The translations under genes and the position numbers were made by a program. The notes under the pieces were generated by a model, which ran no database searches, was not told the origin of the DNA, and worked only from the letters and a program-made list of their open reading frames with translations. Source: Arthrobacter sp. efr-133-TYG-118 (GTDB lineage Bacteria; Actinomycetota; Actinomycetes; Actinomycetales; Micrococcaceae). Taken from it: a DNA stretch of 64,000 nt. Position 1 is the first letter of the stretch; each line of letters begins with the position of its first letter. The DNA is taken from positions 84,289 through 148,288 of the forward strand of contig NZ_JARVRH010000027.1 of assembly GCF_030209755.1 (NCBI RefSeq), in the 5' to 3' direction. Positions 41,489 through 49,150 of this stretch are shown here, in pieces.

Positions 41489-41922
41489 TGCCCGATCTGA
41501 CCAGTCCCCAACTCATTGCGTTCATCTCAGCCTTCGCCGCACTCGTAGGAACTGTCATCGCCATCGTCAAAGCTCACGCCGCCTGGCGTAAATGGAAAAG
41601 CGGGTGGAAGCACCGCATCGGGAACTTCCTCGATGACTGGGAAGGCCGCGCCGCGCGCCCCGGGGTGGACCGGGAACCCGGTGTCATGGAACGCCTCAAG
41701 GTACTCGAAGATACCCAGGCCTCACAGGGCGAGACGTTGGCCACGCAGGACAAGACCCTTGAGACCATCCGCCACGAGGTCGAGTTCAACAACGGTTCCT
41801 CTGTGAAGGACGCCGTTGTGCGCACCGAGAAGGGTCAGAAGGAACTCGCTGCGCAACTCGAAGCACATCTCAAGCCGGGCCCCACGACCACGATCAACGT
41901 CAACACGCAGGAGGGCTCATGA
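41488..41922 (+). CDS. DUF2746-like membrane protein, holin candidate
   Basis: A 144-aa protein. One membrane segment at about 8-28 (LIAFISAFAALVGTVIAIV) is followed by a basic stretch (WRKWKSGWKHR) and a C-terminal coiled coil (LEDTQASQGETLATQDKTL). This is the layout of DUF2746 proteins found in lysis cassettes. It may be a holin or a lysis regulator. The stop overlaps the endolysin start. Confidence 0.6.
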   Translation: MPDLTSPQLIAFISAFAALVGTVIAIVKAHAAWRKWKSGWKHRIGNFLDDWEGRAARPGVDREPGVMERLKVLEDTQASQGETLATQDKTLETIRHEVEFNNGSSVKDAVVRTEKGQKELAAQLEAHLKPGPTTTINVNTQEGS

Positions 41923-42917
41923 GCGACTACATGCCGGGGGCCGTGCAGGTTCCACAGCCGGGCGGCGTCGCCTTGGACACGTCCTTGCCGCCACGGTTCG
42001 TATGGCACATCACATGGGACCCGTTGCAACCGGACGGTTCCCAACCGGACTTCGGTGCGGTCGCCAGCTACCTGCAGTCCAAGGAATGGTGCCCGCACAT
42101 CATGTGGAACCCGTTCACCGGCTACATGGAGCAGTACTACCCCGCCTCAGTCGGGTCACGGGCCCTCGAATTCAACGACGGAGACGGCACCGCCTGCGTG
42201 CAGGTGGAGATTTTCTTCACCCCTAACTGCGTCGTGGACGGCATCAAGTACGCGACCGTGGCCGACACGCCCCTCAAGGGCTGGGCCGAGCTCCTCGCAT
42301 GGGCCGACGGCCTCGGCGTCCCCCGCACCTGGCCCATGGGTGCCCCGCAATGGCAGAACAACCCCCGCGACGCAGGCATCTGGAACGGCAACGCCGGCCA
42401 CTACGGGCACTGCAACAGCCCCGGCGATACGCACACCGACCCCGGCCCCATGCCGGACCTCAACACAGATCAAGGATTCCTCATGTCCCTCTCAGACGAC
42501 GAGCAGCGCCGGATACTGGCTGCTGCTGACCGCATCAACGGCGTCATCACCGACCCTGTCGCGAAGGTACTCACTACCAGCGATGTGCCCGGGATCGTCT
42601 CGGCCATCATTGGTGCCCCGATCAAGCGCAGCGGGCAGATGGGCGGACAGACCAGCCTTGGTGCGATGGCCGCAGGGTCGGATGACTTGTTCCTCCGCAC
42701 CCCGAACGCTGTTCTTTCCCAGACGTTCGTTCTCGCGGACGGCACCAAAACCAACCTCCCCGGCCTCCTCGCAGCCATCAACGCCAAACCGGCCGCGACC
42801 GTCACCAACAACACCGTCGCACCGGCCAGCGTTGACATCGAGGCGCTCGTTGCCCGTCTCAAAGCCGAACTTCCCGCAACCGTCCTCGCGGCCCTCGCCG
42901 CCAAACTCACCGTCTAA
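41919..42917 (+). CDS. Endolysin, PGRP-type amidase
   Basis: A 332-aa protein. Residues about 25-175 form an N-acetylmuramoyl-L-alanine amidase domain of the PGRP/amidase_2 type: VWHITWD with the first zinc His, PHIMWNPF, and HYGHCNSPGDTHTDPG with the second ligands. A linker and a C-terminal helical part (about 190-332) may bind the cell wall or oligomerise; no peptidoglycan-binding motif is obvious. The neighbours on both sides are membrane proteins, a typical lysis cassette. Confidence 0.8.
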   Translation: MSDYMPGAVQVPQPGGVALDTSLPPRFVWHITWDPLQPDGSQPDFGAVASYLQSKEWCPHIMWNPFTGYMEQYYPASVGSRALEFNDGDGTACVQVEIFFTPNCVVDGIKYATVADTPLKGWAELLAWADGLGVPRTWPMGAPQWQNNPRDAGIWNGNAGHYGHCNSPGDTHTDPGPMPDLNTDQGFLMSLSDDEQRRILAAADRINGVITDPVAKVLTTSDVPGIVSAIIGAPIKRSGQMGGQTSLGAMAAGSDDLFLRTPNAVLSQTFVLADGTKTNLPGLLAAINAKPAATVTNNTVAPASVDIEALVARLKAELPATVLAALAAKLTV

Positions 42918-42926
42918 GGATCCCCC

Positions 42927-43367
42927 ATGGCCAACACGCCCATCTCCCCCAAGGTCTCCGCTGGCGCCAATGCAGCAGCGTACGCCACCCTCGTCCTCAC
43001 CCTGCTCGACAGCCTCGCCCCGGATTCCTTCGCCTTCCTCGGCAAGCTGCAGCCCCTCGCCTACGGTGTTGTCATCGGCGGATCCTACGCCCTCCGCGCC
43101 TGGCTCAAAGCCGACCCGCTCAGGGACGCTGGGGCAGCAGCGCAAAAGGCTGCAGCGGATCAGCTCGACGCAATCGGGAAGAAGGTCGCGGATCTTCGGA
43201 TCCAGTTCCCCGCACCCGCCAGCACTGATGCCGCGCCTGTAAGCACTTTCCCGAAAGCCGCGGTGGATGCTGCCGTAGCCGCATCGGAACCCGCCCTGGC
43301 GGAACCCGCACCCGTGGCGCCCGTCTTCGAAACCCCCGTACCGGTGGCCGAAGCACCAGTAGCGTAA
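42927..43367 (+). CDS. Holin candidate
   Basis: A 146-aa protein with two hydrophobic stretches near residues 15-32 (AAAYATLVLTLLDSL) and 43-60 (LQPLAYGVVIGGSYALRAW), then a charged helix and a Pro/Ala-rich tail (AEPAPVAPVFETPVPV). This matches class II-like phage holins that follow the endolysin. The last gene of the plus-strand late operon. Confidence 0.7.
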   Translation: MANTPISPKVSAGANAAAYATLVLTLLDSLAPDSFAFLGKLQPLAYGVVIGGSYALRAWLKADPLRDAGAAAQKAAADQLDAIGKKVADLRIQFPAPASTDAAPVSTFPKAAVDAAVAASEPALAEPAPVAPVFETPVPVAEAPVA

Positions 43368-43371
43368 GCAG

Positions 43372-43409
43372 ACGAAAGCCCCGTCATCTTCGGATGGCGG
43401 GGCTTTCGT
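43372..43409. terminator. Bidirectional terminator with TTCG loop
   Basis: ACGAAAGCCCCG and CATC (43,372-43,388) pair with GATG and CGGGGCTTTCGT (43,393-43,409) around a TTCG tetraloop. It is symmetric and lies between the convergent late operon and the minus-strand operon, so it likely serves both. Confidence 0.85.
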
Positions 43410-43419
43410 CGTTTAACAC

Positions 43420-43695
43420 CTATTTCAGCAGCCCCCGGAGGAGTGCCGCCAGCAACCCGTTGGACCGTTTGTAAACCTGTTTCCGAACCAACCGTTTCCC
43501 GACAGCGGCCGGGCCCTTCCGCAACGCCCTACCATCTGCAGACAGCCGAGCTGCACGGAACAGGAACGAGGTTAGAGACTTGCTCATGGCTTCACGCTTT
43601 CTTCGGTTTGCCTGCAATGCTTCATAGTAGGCGTCAGCGTCCTCCAAGACTTCTTGAGCCAAATCGCGCCAGCGCCGCGCGGGGATGTAGGTCAC
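43420..43695 (-). CDS. Hypothetical basic protein, 91 aa
   Basis: Last gene of the four-gene minus-strand operon. It starts with GTG 43,695 overlapping the upstream stop by four bases. The protein is Arg/Lys/Ala/Leu-rich with helices and a basic C-terminus (KRLVRKQVYKRSNG). It may bind nucleic acid. Not recognised. Confidence 0.55.
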   Translation of the reverse strand: MTYIPARRWRDLAQEVLEDADAYYEALQANRRKREAMSKSLTSFLFRAARLSADGRALRKGPAAVGKRLVRKQVYKRSNGLLAALLRGLLK

Positions 43696-44363
43696 GCAGC
43701 CACCCCTGCCATCTCACGGAGGGTCGCCCGCCCGGCCTCCCGCAGGTCATTGATTGCCTTTTGGTGCCGAGCTGCGCCTTCTGCGTTGGCAATCGCATTG
43801 TTGGTAAACATGACGACCCGCTGCTCATGATGCTCAATCGTGGCGTCACCCCAAGTGAGGCGCGTCCCGTCAGGCAGCGCGAACTCGGAATCAAGAAGCT
43901 CCTTAGTCCACTCGATACGTAACTGGGCACCATAGTCCTCGAAGACTTTGCGCATCTCCGCATGGTACTGAGACCAGTTCGCGGACTCCTTCTCAGCCAG
44001 CATCCGCTCACTCTCCTGCCACTCGGGGAACTCTGGGGACTTCTTAAACTCCTCCCATGTGGCGAGATTCATGCGCTTGGGGTTACCCCAATCCCTCCGC
44101 GCAGGGGGCGTGCTGGTACGGACCAACCGCCCAGTGACCCTCTCCCCCATATTGACGGCAGACTCGGCTGCGCGTTCGGCTTCCAGCGTTTGGTTCCGCT
44201 CCCACGCCCGTGCGCATTGCATCGCCCATCGGTATGCCATCTCGTTCACGGCAGAGCGGGGGAGTGCCCGGATGTGGTCCATGAAGCCCGCGGAATCTTC
44301 GAATCCGCATGACTCCTGGACCTTCTTGAGGAACTTCGCCATCGTCGTTTCGTTGTCAAACAT
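43692..44363 (-). CDS. Hypothetical protein, 223 aa
   Basis: A helical protein with many Glu, Arg and Trp residues and two conserved-looking blocks (WEEFKKSPEFPEWQ, LTWGDATIEHHEQR). No known domain was recognised. I chose ATG 44,363 (MFDNETTMAKF) because it lies in ATGTTTGA, overlapping the upstream stop, with AAGG upstream. It is the largest gene of the operon and the best candidate for its main activity. Confidence 0.6.
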   Translation of the reverse strand: MFDNETTMAKFLKKVQESCGFEDSAGFMDHIRALPRSAVNEMAYRWAMQCARAWERNQTLEAERAAESAVNMGERVTGRLVRTSTPPARRDWGNPKRMNLATWEEFKKSPEFPEWQESERMLAEKESANWSQYHAEMRKVFEDYGAQLRIEWTKELLDSEFALPDGTRLTWGDATIEHHEQRVVMFTNNAIANAEGAARHQKAINDLREAGRATLREMAGVAA

Positions 44364-44685
44364 CCCATTCATCCTTGATCTTCTCGGCATCGAGTTTCGC
44401 TTGCGCCCTCCGGAAAAGCTCCGGGGCTAGCAGCCGTCCAACCTCTTTGATCTGGGACTCAGATAGCGGTGGAAGTTCAGCCACGACCTTGTCAATATGT
44501 TCTTGAAGCTTGGCCGATTTCCGGGCGCGGGCACCTTCAGTCGCGGACGCGTGGAGCAGTGACGCGACTCGGTCGAGTTTCTGTTCGCTTGGGAGCGGCA
44601 TCGAGTTCACGAGGTCTTGCACATATGGCGTCGCCATAAGTGCCCTCTCCTTCTCGCGTCGGCCGCTACGGGCTTTGGCGCTCAT
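44356..44685 (-). CDS. Hypothetical helical protein, 109 aa
   Basis: ATG 44,685 overlaps the stop of the HTH gene by four bases; an in-frame ATG at 44,637 has GGAG upstream and is an alternative. The protein is Lys/Arg/Glu/Ala/Leu-rich and helical with a repeated pattern LPxSE/ESQ followed by basic residues (MPLPSEQKLDRVASLLH and LPPLSESQIKEVGRLL), a duplicated helix pair. Function unknown. Confidence 0.6.
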   Translation of the reverse strand: MSAKARSGRREKERALMATPYVQDLVNSMPLPSEQKLDRVASLLHASATEGARARKSAKLQEHIDKVVAELPPLSESQIKEVGRLLAPELFRRAQAKLDAEKIKDEWDV

Positions 44686-44990
44686 GCGGGTTCGCCTGAC
44701 CGACGCGGTACCGTGAGAGCTGGAGCTATGCGCTTGCGCTTCTCGATGCGGCGAGGATCGTTGGTGACTCGATCTACTCTATCCGCGTACTGTTCGGGAG
44801 TCTCTAGTGCTCCAGTTGTGGGGATTGGCGTCAGGAGGTCCTGCAGCTCGTTGATGTTGACGCGGATCATCCGCGGTCCCACGCGGTAGCCGGTGATGCG
44901 TCCGGCTGCTATGTATCGCCGGATCGACTTAGTCGAAACTCCGGCGATTTCCGCGGCGGCGGCGATGGTTATGTACTCGTCGTTGTTCAT
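44682..44990 (-). CDS. Excisionase-like HTH DNA-binding protein
   Basis: A 102-aa protein with a MerR/Xis-type helix-turn-helix: ITIAAAAEIAGVSTKSIRRY and IAAGRITGYRVG (residues about 7-40), then a wing. The C-terminal part is basic. It matches the HTH_17 excisionase/regulator family. AAGGAG precedes ATG 44,990. It is the first gene of the minus-strand operon, transcribed from motif copy 8, so it could regulate that promoter and the related early sites, or act as the excisionase near the right attachment site. Confidence 0.7.
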   Translation of the reverse strand: MNNDEYITIAAAAEIAGVSTKSIRRYIAAGRITGYRVGPRMIRVNINELQDLLTPIPTTGALETPEQYADRVDRVTNDPRRIEKRKRIAPALTVPRRSGEPA

Positions 44991-45020
44991 GCGTGGCTCT
45001 CCTTGGGGGGTCATGACTCA

Positions 45021-45068
45021 ACTATACGCCGCTTGATACGCGAACGGTAGTAGTAGCGCTACGTTTGT
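45021..45068 (-). promoter_or_regulatory. Phage motif copy 8, operon promoter
   Basis: Read on the minus strand it is AAACGTAGCGCTACTACTACC (first 20 bases of the match only), then GTTCGCGTA, then TATAGT at 45,026-45,021. It has an extra TAC triplet compared with copy 6. It drives the operon that starts with the HTH gene. Confidence 0.65.
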
Positions 45069-45074
45069 TCGCAG

Positions 45075-45165
45075 AGGGTCTGGGTGTTACCTGGGTGTTC
45101 CACGCAGTCACATCAGTGCAACGTTCGTACGTACTACGCACAAGTTCGCATTTGCGCCGGACAAG
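45075..45165. other. Candidate right attachment junction
   Basis: Two direct repeats CTGGGTGTT (45,080-45,088 and 45,091-45,099) are 11 bases apart, as for arm-type recombinase sites. At about 45,120-45,151 a degenerate motif-like stretch starts AACGTTCGTACGTACTACG and ends GTTCGCAT. Host sequence begins at the rnpB terminator (45,168). The core site cannot be read without the left junction. Confidence 0.4.
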
Positions 45166-45167
45166 CA

Positions 45168-45213
45168 AAAACCCCCGGAATCCCTTATAAATCAAGGGGA
45201 AATCGGGGGTTGG
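45168..45213 (-). terminator. rnpB intrinsic terminator
   Basis: On the minus strand, AACCCCCG (45,211-45,204) and CGGGGGTT (45,177-45,170) form the outer stem, CCCCTT/AAGGG an inner stem, and TTTTTG follows. It lies directly after the 3' end of rnpB and marks the beginning of host DNA. Confidence 0.78.
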
Positions 45214-45216
45214 TGG

Positions 45217-45611
45217 GGATGGGTTGACCGATACGCCGGGTTCTGTCCTCCCGCGCCGTTGCCGGCGAAGGAGTGGCGACCATCCATCTACGAACGCCGT
45301 TGCCGACGCCCTCCAGCGGCCTACCCGGACACTCGGGCGAGCAGCCCTCGATCGTGCCCTGTCTGGCCTTGCTCCGGGTGGGGTTTACCTAGCCTCCCTG
45401 GTCACCCAAGGAGCTGGTGGTCTCTTACACCACCGTTTCACCCTTACCCGCTGCCTGCCTGTGCTGGCACAAGCAGACACGGGCGGTCTGTTCTCTGTGG
45501 CACTGGCCTGCGGGTTACCCCGAGTGGGCGTTACCCACCACCCTGCCCTGTGGAGCCCGGACGTTCCTCGAGCCACTCGCGTGGCGCGCGGCCGCCTAGT
45601 CAACCCATCCG
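45217..45611 (-). ncRNA. rnpB: RNase P RNA, class A
   Basis: Catalytic RNA of RNase P. On the minus strand the conserved core is visible: GAGGAACGTCCGGGCTCC near the 5' end, CAGAGAACAGACCGCC, and GGACAGAACCCGGCGTATCGG close to the 3' end (parts quoted). The P1 helix closes the molecule: GGATGGGTTGAC at 45,610-45,599 pairs with GTCAACCCATCC at 45,228-45,217. Length is about 395 nt, usual for actinobacteria. A -10-like TAGACT at 45,624-45,619 lies just upstream, and the terminator follows. Confidence 0.93.
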
Positions 45612-45720
45612 CCCTACAGTCTACCGGCGTCGGGCCCGTTACATTTTCGGGCGGCACTGCCGGACTGTAGCGCCCGAGAGATGGCGACTGTGTTACTGGC
45701 AATGCGGCTAATATCGACTG

Positions 45721-46485
45721 GTGCTGATTCTGCTGCCGCCTTCCGAAGGCAAGACCCCCGCGGTGAGGGGCTCCGCCGTCGATTGGGAGTCCTTGAGCTT
45801 TCCCGAACTCAACAGCTACCGGGCCAAGGTGCTCGACGCGCTCGGCCTAGTCAGCGCGCATGAGGACGCCCTCGCCCTGTTGGGCGTGGGCGCATCGTTG
45901 AAGGACGACGTGGAACGCAATACCCGGCTCCGCGCCGAACCCGCAGCCCCTGCCCATCAGGTGTATTCCGGTGTTCTCTACGATGCGCTCGGCTACCAGA
46001 CCCTGACACCGGCACAGCGCCGCAAGGCGGTGGAGTCGATCCTCGTGGTGTCCGCCCTGTGGGGCGCCATCGGCTTCGGCGACCGCGTGCCCGCCTACCG
46101 ATTGTCGATGGGAACGGCACTGCCCGACGTCGGGCGCCTCGCGTCGTTCTGGAAGCCGCAGCTCACGCAGGCCCTCGCCTCTCGGGTGGAGGGCGAGCTG
46201 CTGGTGGACTGCCGCTCCAGCACCTATGCCGCGGCTTGGGCTCCGCCCGTGGCGCAGACTGTCTCCGTCAATGTCTTTTCCGAGTCCAATGGCAAACGTA
46301 CCGTCGTCAGCCACTTCGCCAAGCACACCCGCGGCGAACTGGCCCGGCACTTGCTGGGCCGTCGAGGCAAGGCACCGGGGACGCCCGAACAGCTGCTCAA
46401 GGCTGCCTCGGAAAGGTGGACGGCGGAGTTGACGGAAGGCACGACGCGCAAGCCGCACACCCTCAGCATCATCCTCCCCAACTAA
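45721..46485 (+). CDS. yaaA: Peroxide stress protein YaaA
   Basis: A 254-aa member of the YaaA/DUF328 family, which lowers free iron and limits oxidative damage. Family blocks are clear: MLILLPPSEGKT at the start, YSGVLYDALGY, GFGDRVPAYRLSMGT, DCRSSTYAAAW and the C-terminal FAKHTRGELARHLL. It starts with GTG 45,721. TAATAT at 45,709-45,714 ends seven bases before the start, so the mRNA is probably leaderless. It is divergent from rnpB. Confidence 0.9.
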   Translation: MLILLPPSEGKTPAVRGSAVDWESLSFPELNSYRAKVLDALGLVSAHEDALALLGVGASLKDDVERNTRLRAEPAAPAHQVYSGVLYDALGYQTLTPAQRRKAVESILVVSALWGAIGFGDRVPAYRLSMGTALPDVGRLASFWKPQLTQALASRVEGELLVDCRSSTYAAAWAPPVAQTVSVNVFSESNGKRTVVSHFAKHTRGELARHLLGRRGKAPGTPEQLLKAASERWTAELTEGTTRKPHTLSIILPN

Positions 46486-46613
46486 CTTGCAGTAGGTTTT
46501 GTTTTCAACCCCGAAAACGACATTAACTGCGTGGGCCCACGCCGCCAGGGTTCCCTGGCCGAGCTTGCGAGGCGAGGGGGGCGGTGGGGATCAGTTGGGT
46601 GGGAAACAGGCGG

Positions 46614-47351
46614 TTAGTTCCACTCAGCGGAGCGCACCAGGATGCAGCCTGAATCGGGGCAGAACACGATCTCGTCTTCGGCAGCGGCCTTGACCTCGGC
46701 AAGGTCGCCCGGGCTGAGCGTCATTCCCGAGCCTTCGGACTTGCCGTGGAACAGCCTGGCTGCCCCCACCCCACGCTTGGCAAGGGTCTTTTCGTAGATG
46801 GCCAGCATCCCGGCGTCGAGCCCTTCGGCGAAGCCGGTCCGCTGAGCGCGTACATCCTTCTCTTCGACAACGATCTCGGCGATCGCGGCATCCAGCTCGG
46901 CACGGATCCCGGAGAAGGAACCCTGGATGTCGTCGACGATCTGCTGTTGCGCGGCTTGGCGCTCCCTGAGTCCGTCCAGGCGTTCCAGGATTTCCAGTTC
47001 GACATCTTCAAGGTCCGAGCGGCGCTTGTTCAGTGACGCGATGTCGCTTTGCAGCGCAACGAGATCCTTGGAAAGCCCTGTCCCGCTGTTCAGCCTTGCT
47101 TCGTCCCGCTCAATGCGGCTAGCCACTTGCTCGACGTCGGCCTCTGACCTGCGCAGCTCTGTTTCGGCGTCGTGGACGGCAAGTTTCGCGGTCCCGAGAG
47201 CCCCGTTGGCCACGCCAAGGGCGTCCTGAAGATCGGTGATGCGGGGGTCGGTCTCCAACGTGCGACGGCGGTTCGCCAAGGATTTGAGCTTCGCATCCAA
47301 CCCCTGCAGTTCGAGCAATTTCAACTGTTCCGCCGGTGCTGCCTTGGCCAC
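46614..47351 (-). CDS. Coiled-coil zinc-ribbon-family protein
   Basis: A 245-aa protein. Residues about 5-170 are a long coiled coil (LLELQGLDAKLKSLANRRRT, then many Leu/Ala/Glu heptads). The C-terminal 40 residues correspond to the C4-type zinc ribbon (zf-RING_7 family), but the first Cys pair is missing (GSGMTLSP) and the second is changed to CPDSGC. The family is conserved beside Nif3-type genes, as here. Role uncertain; it is probably structural or RNA-associated. Confidence 0.8.
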   Translation of the reverse strand: MAKAAPAEQLKLLELQGLDAKLKSLANRRRTLETDPRITDLQDALGVANGALGTAKLAVHDAETELRRSEADVEQVASRIERDEARLNSGTGLSKDLVALQSDIASLNKRRSDLEDVELEILERLDGLRERQAAQQQIVDDIQGSFSGIRAELDAAIAEIVVEEKDVRAQRTGFAEGLDAGMLAIYEKTLAKRGVGAARLFHGKSEGSGMTLSPGDLAEVKAAAEDEIVFCPDSGCILVRSAEWN

Positions 47352-47486
47352 GCTTACCTCCGCTTGATCGTGCCGGGGCTGATGTTCAGCCCCAGCCAGG
47401 CCTTGGGCCTGCTTGTCTCGACTCTAGCGCCTAGGGTGCTCCCCTGCCTCGCTACATCCCCACCGGCTCCCAAACGCACGGCGAGG

Positions 47487-48404
47487 TTAGCCGGGAGTCA
47501 GAATGAAGTCCCAGGGATCGCTGTTGGTGGAAGCCACCCGGATTTCGACGTCGTGACCCTGGTCCGCAAGCACGTTGCCGAGCGCTTCGGCCGCCGCGGG
47601 CAGCCACAGCCACTCGCTGGCGAAATGCGACACGTCAACGAGGTACGGCCTGCCGTCAACAGCGGCTTCGCGGGCCTCGGATGCAGGGTGGTGCCGCATA
47701 TCCGCGGTGACGTAGATGTCTGCCTGGCTGGCACGGACGGCGTCGAAGAGACTATCTCCGGCTCCCCCGCAAACGGCCACACGGCGCACGAGCCCATCCT
47801 TGTCCCCGGCAACGCGCACGCCACCGGCCACTGAGGGCAGGATCTCGAACACCCGCGCGGCGAAATCTCCCAGGGTCATGAGTTCGGGCAGGTCGCCGAC
47901 CCGGCCGATGCCCTCTTCCGGCAGGCCGTGGGCCGCAGGAGCCAGGGGCACAACGTTGTCCAGTCCGAACGCGTCAGCGAGGACATCGGAAACGCCTCCG
48001 ACGGCGGAGTCCCCGTTGGTGTGCACGGTCAGCAGCCCGGTACCTGACTCAATGAGCCGATGGACAGCAAGGCCCTTGGCGCTCGTGGCAGCAACGGAGG
48101 TGACGCCCTTGAGCAGCAAAGGATGGTGCGTAACGAGGAGCTCGGCGCCCCATTCAATGGCTTCTTCAATGGCGGCGAGTGTCGGATCCACAGCGAACAT
48201 GACCTTGGTGACGGTGGCGGTTGGCCGTCCGACCACCAGTCCTACCTCGTCCCATTCCTCGGCGAGCGATTCCGGCCAAAGCTCCTCCACTGCCAAGAGG
48301 ACCTGACCTAGCGTAGGGGTGCTGGCTCTTGGAGTTCCGGCTGCACCATTCTCCGGTTCTTCGCCGGATCCTGTATCTGCAACCGCGGTGTTCACAGCTT
48401 CCAT
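47487..48404 (-). CDS. Nif3-like dinuclear metal protein
   Basis: A 305-aa protein of the Nif3/DUF34 (GTP cyclohydrolase I type 2 homologue) family. Metal ligands are visible in LVTHHPLLLKG, TVHTNGDS and LVDVSHFASEW. The first 30 residues look unstructured and the start may be downstream (TLGQVLLAVEELWP is the conserved beginning). It forms hexameric toroids in other species; its substrate is unsettled. Upstream of the coiled-coil zinc-ribbon gene in the same direction, 135 bases apart. Confidence 0.9.
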   Translation of the reverse strand: MEAVNTAVADTGSGEEPENGAAGTPRASTPTLGQVLLAVEELWPESLAEEWDEVGLVVGRPTATVTKVMFAVDPTLAAIEEAIEWGAELLVTHHPLLLKGVTSVAATSAKGLAVHRLIESGTGLLTVHTNGDSAVGGVSDVLADAFGLDNVVPLAPAAHGLPEEGIGRVGDLPELMTLGDFAARVFEILPSVAGGVRVAGDKDGLVRRVAVCGGAGDSLFDAVRASQADIYVTADMRHHPASEAREAAVDGRPYLVDVSHFASEWLWLPAAAEALGNVLADQGHDVEIRVASTNSDPWDFILTPG

Positions 48405-48550
48405 GCATTACATTCTTGCGCATCCGGCGGCCAAGTCGCGCTTGCCGCAACCGGACGGTTCGAGATTGTTGCCACTGGCCGGGTCCGCGCCGTCACAGTC
48501 CCGTAAGGTTGTGCGGGAATCATCCGGGACTCCCAGCCATTGAAGAGATC

Positions 48551-49075
48551 ATGAAAACTTTTGTACTTGGTGGAGGCTGCTTCTGGTGCCTCGACGCTGT
48601 CTATCAGAAGACCAAGGGTGTCAGTTCCGTGGTTTCCGGCTACACGGGCGGGCACATACGCAATCCTGACTATTACGACGTGTGCTCCGGGATGACGGGC
48701 CACGCGGAGGTCGTCGCCGTGACTTTCGACGAGGACATCATTCCGGCGGACATCATCCTTGACATGTTCTTTGCACTGCATGATCCCACCACGCTCAACC
48801 GCCAGGGCTACGACGTCGGAACCCAGTACCGTTCCTCGATGTTTTACACCACCACGGAAGAAAAGATCGTCTTCGAGGAAGCCATCCTGCGGAACCAGGA
48901 ACTGTGGTCCAAGCCGATTGTGACCCAGGTCAGCAGGCTGCCGGAATTCTACGAAGCCGAGTCCATACACCAGGACTACTACGCCAAGTTCCCGGAGCAA
49001 GGCTATTGCCAGGTGATCATCAACCCCAAGCTCGCCAAGGCCCGGAAATATTACTCTTCGTGGCTCCGCGCGTAG
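48551..49075 (+). CDS. msrA: Peptide-methionine (S)-S-oxide reductase
   Basis: A 174-aa MsrA. The catalytic GGGCFWC motif is at residues 7-13 with the nucleophile Cys10. The conserved YTGGHIRNPDY, FALHDPTTLNRQGYDVGTQY (20 residues) and YYAKFPEQGYC blocks follow. It repairs oxidised methionine with thioredoxin. ATG 48,551 has GAAGAG 6 bases upstream. It is divergent from the Nif3-like gene. Confidence 0.95.
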   Translation: MKTFVLGGGCFWCLDAVYQKTKGVSSVVSGYTGGHIRNPDYYDVCSGMTGHAEVVAVTFDEDIIPADIILDMFFALHDPTTLNRQGYDVGTQYRSSMFYTTTEEKIVFEEAILRNQELWSKPIVTQVSRLPEFYEAESIHQDYYAKFPEQGYCQVIINPKLAKARKYYSSWLRA

Positions 49076-49150
49076 CAGCGTGTAGCACCGGTCGTTAGGC
49101 TGACCTCAGCAGTAGCTATTTCAGCGAATTCAGAGAATAGGCATGATTAC

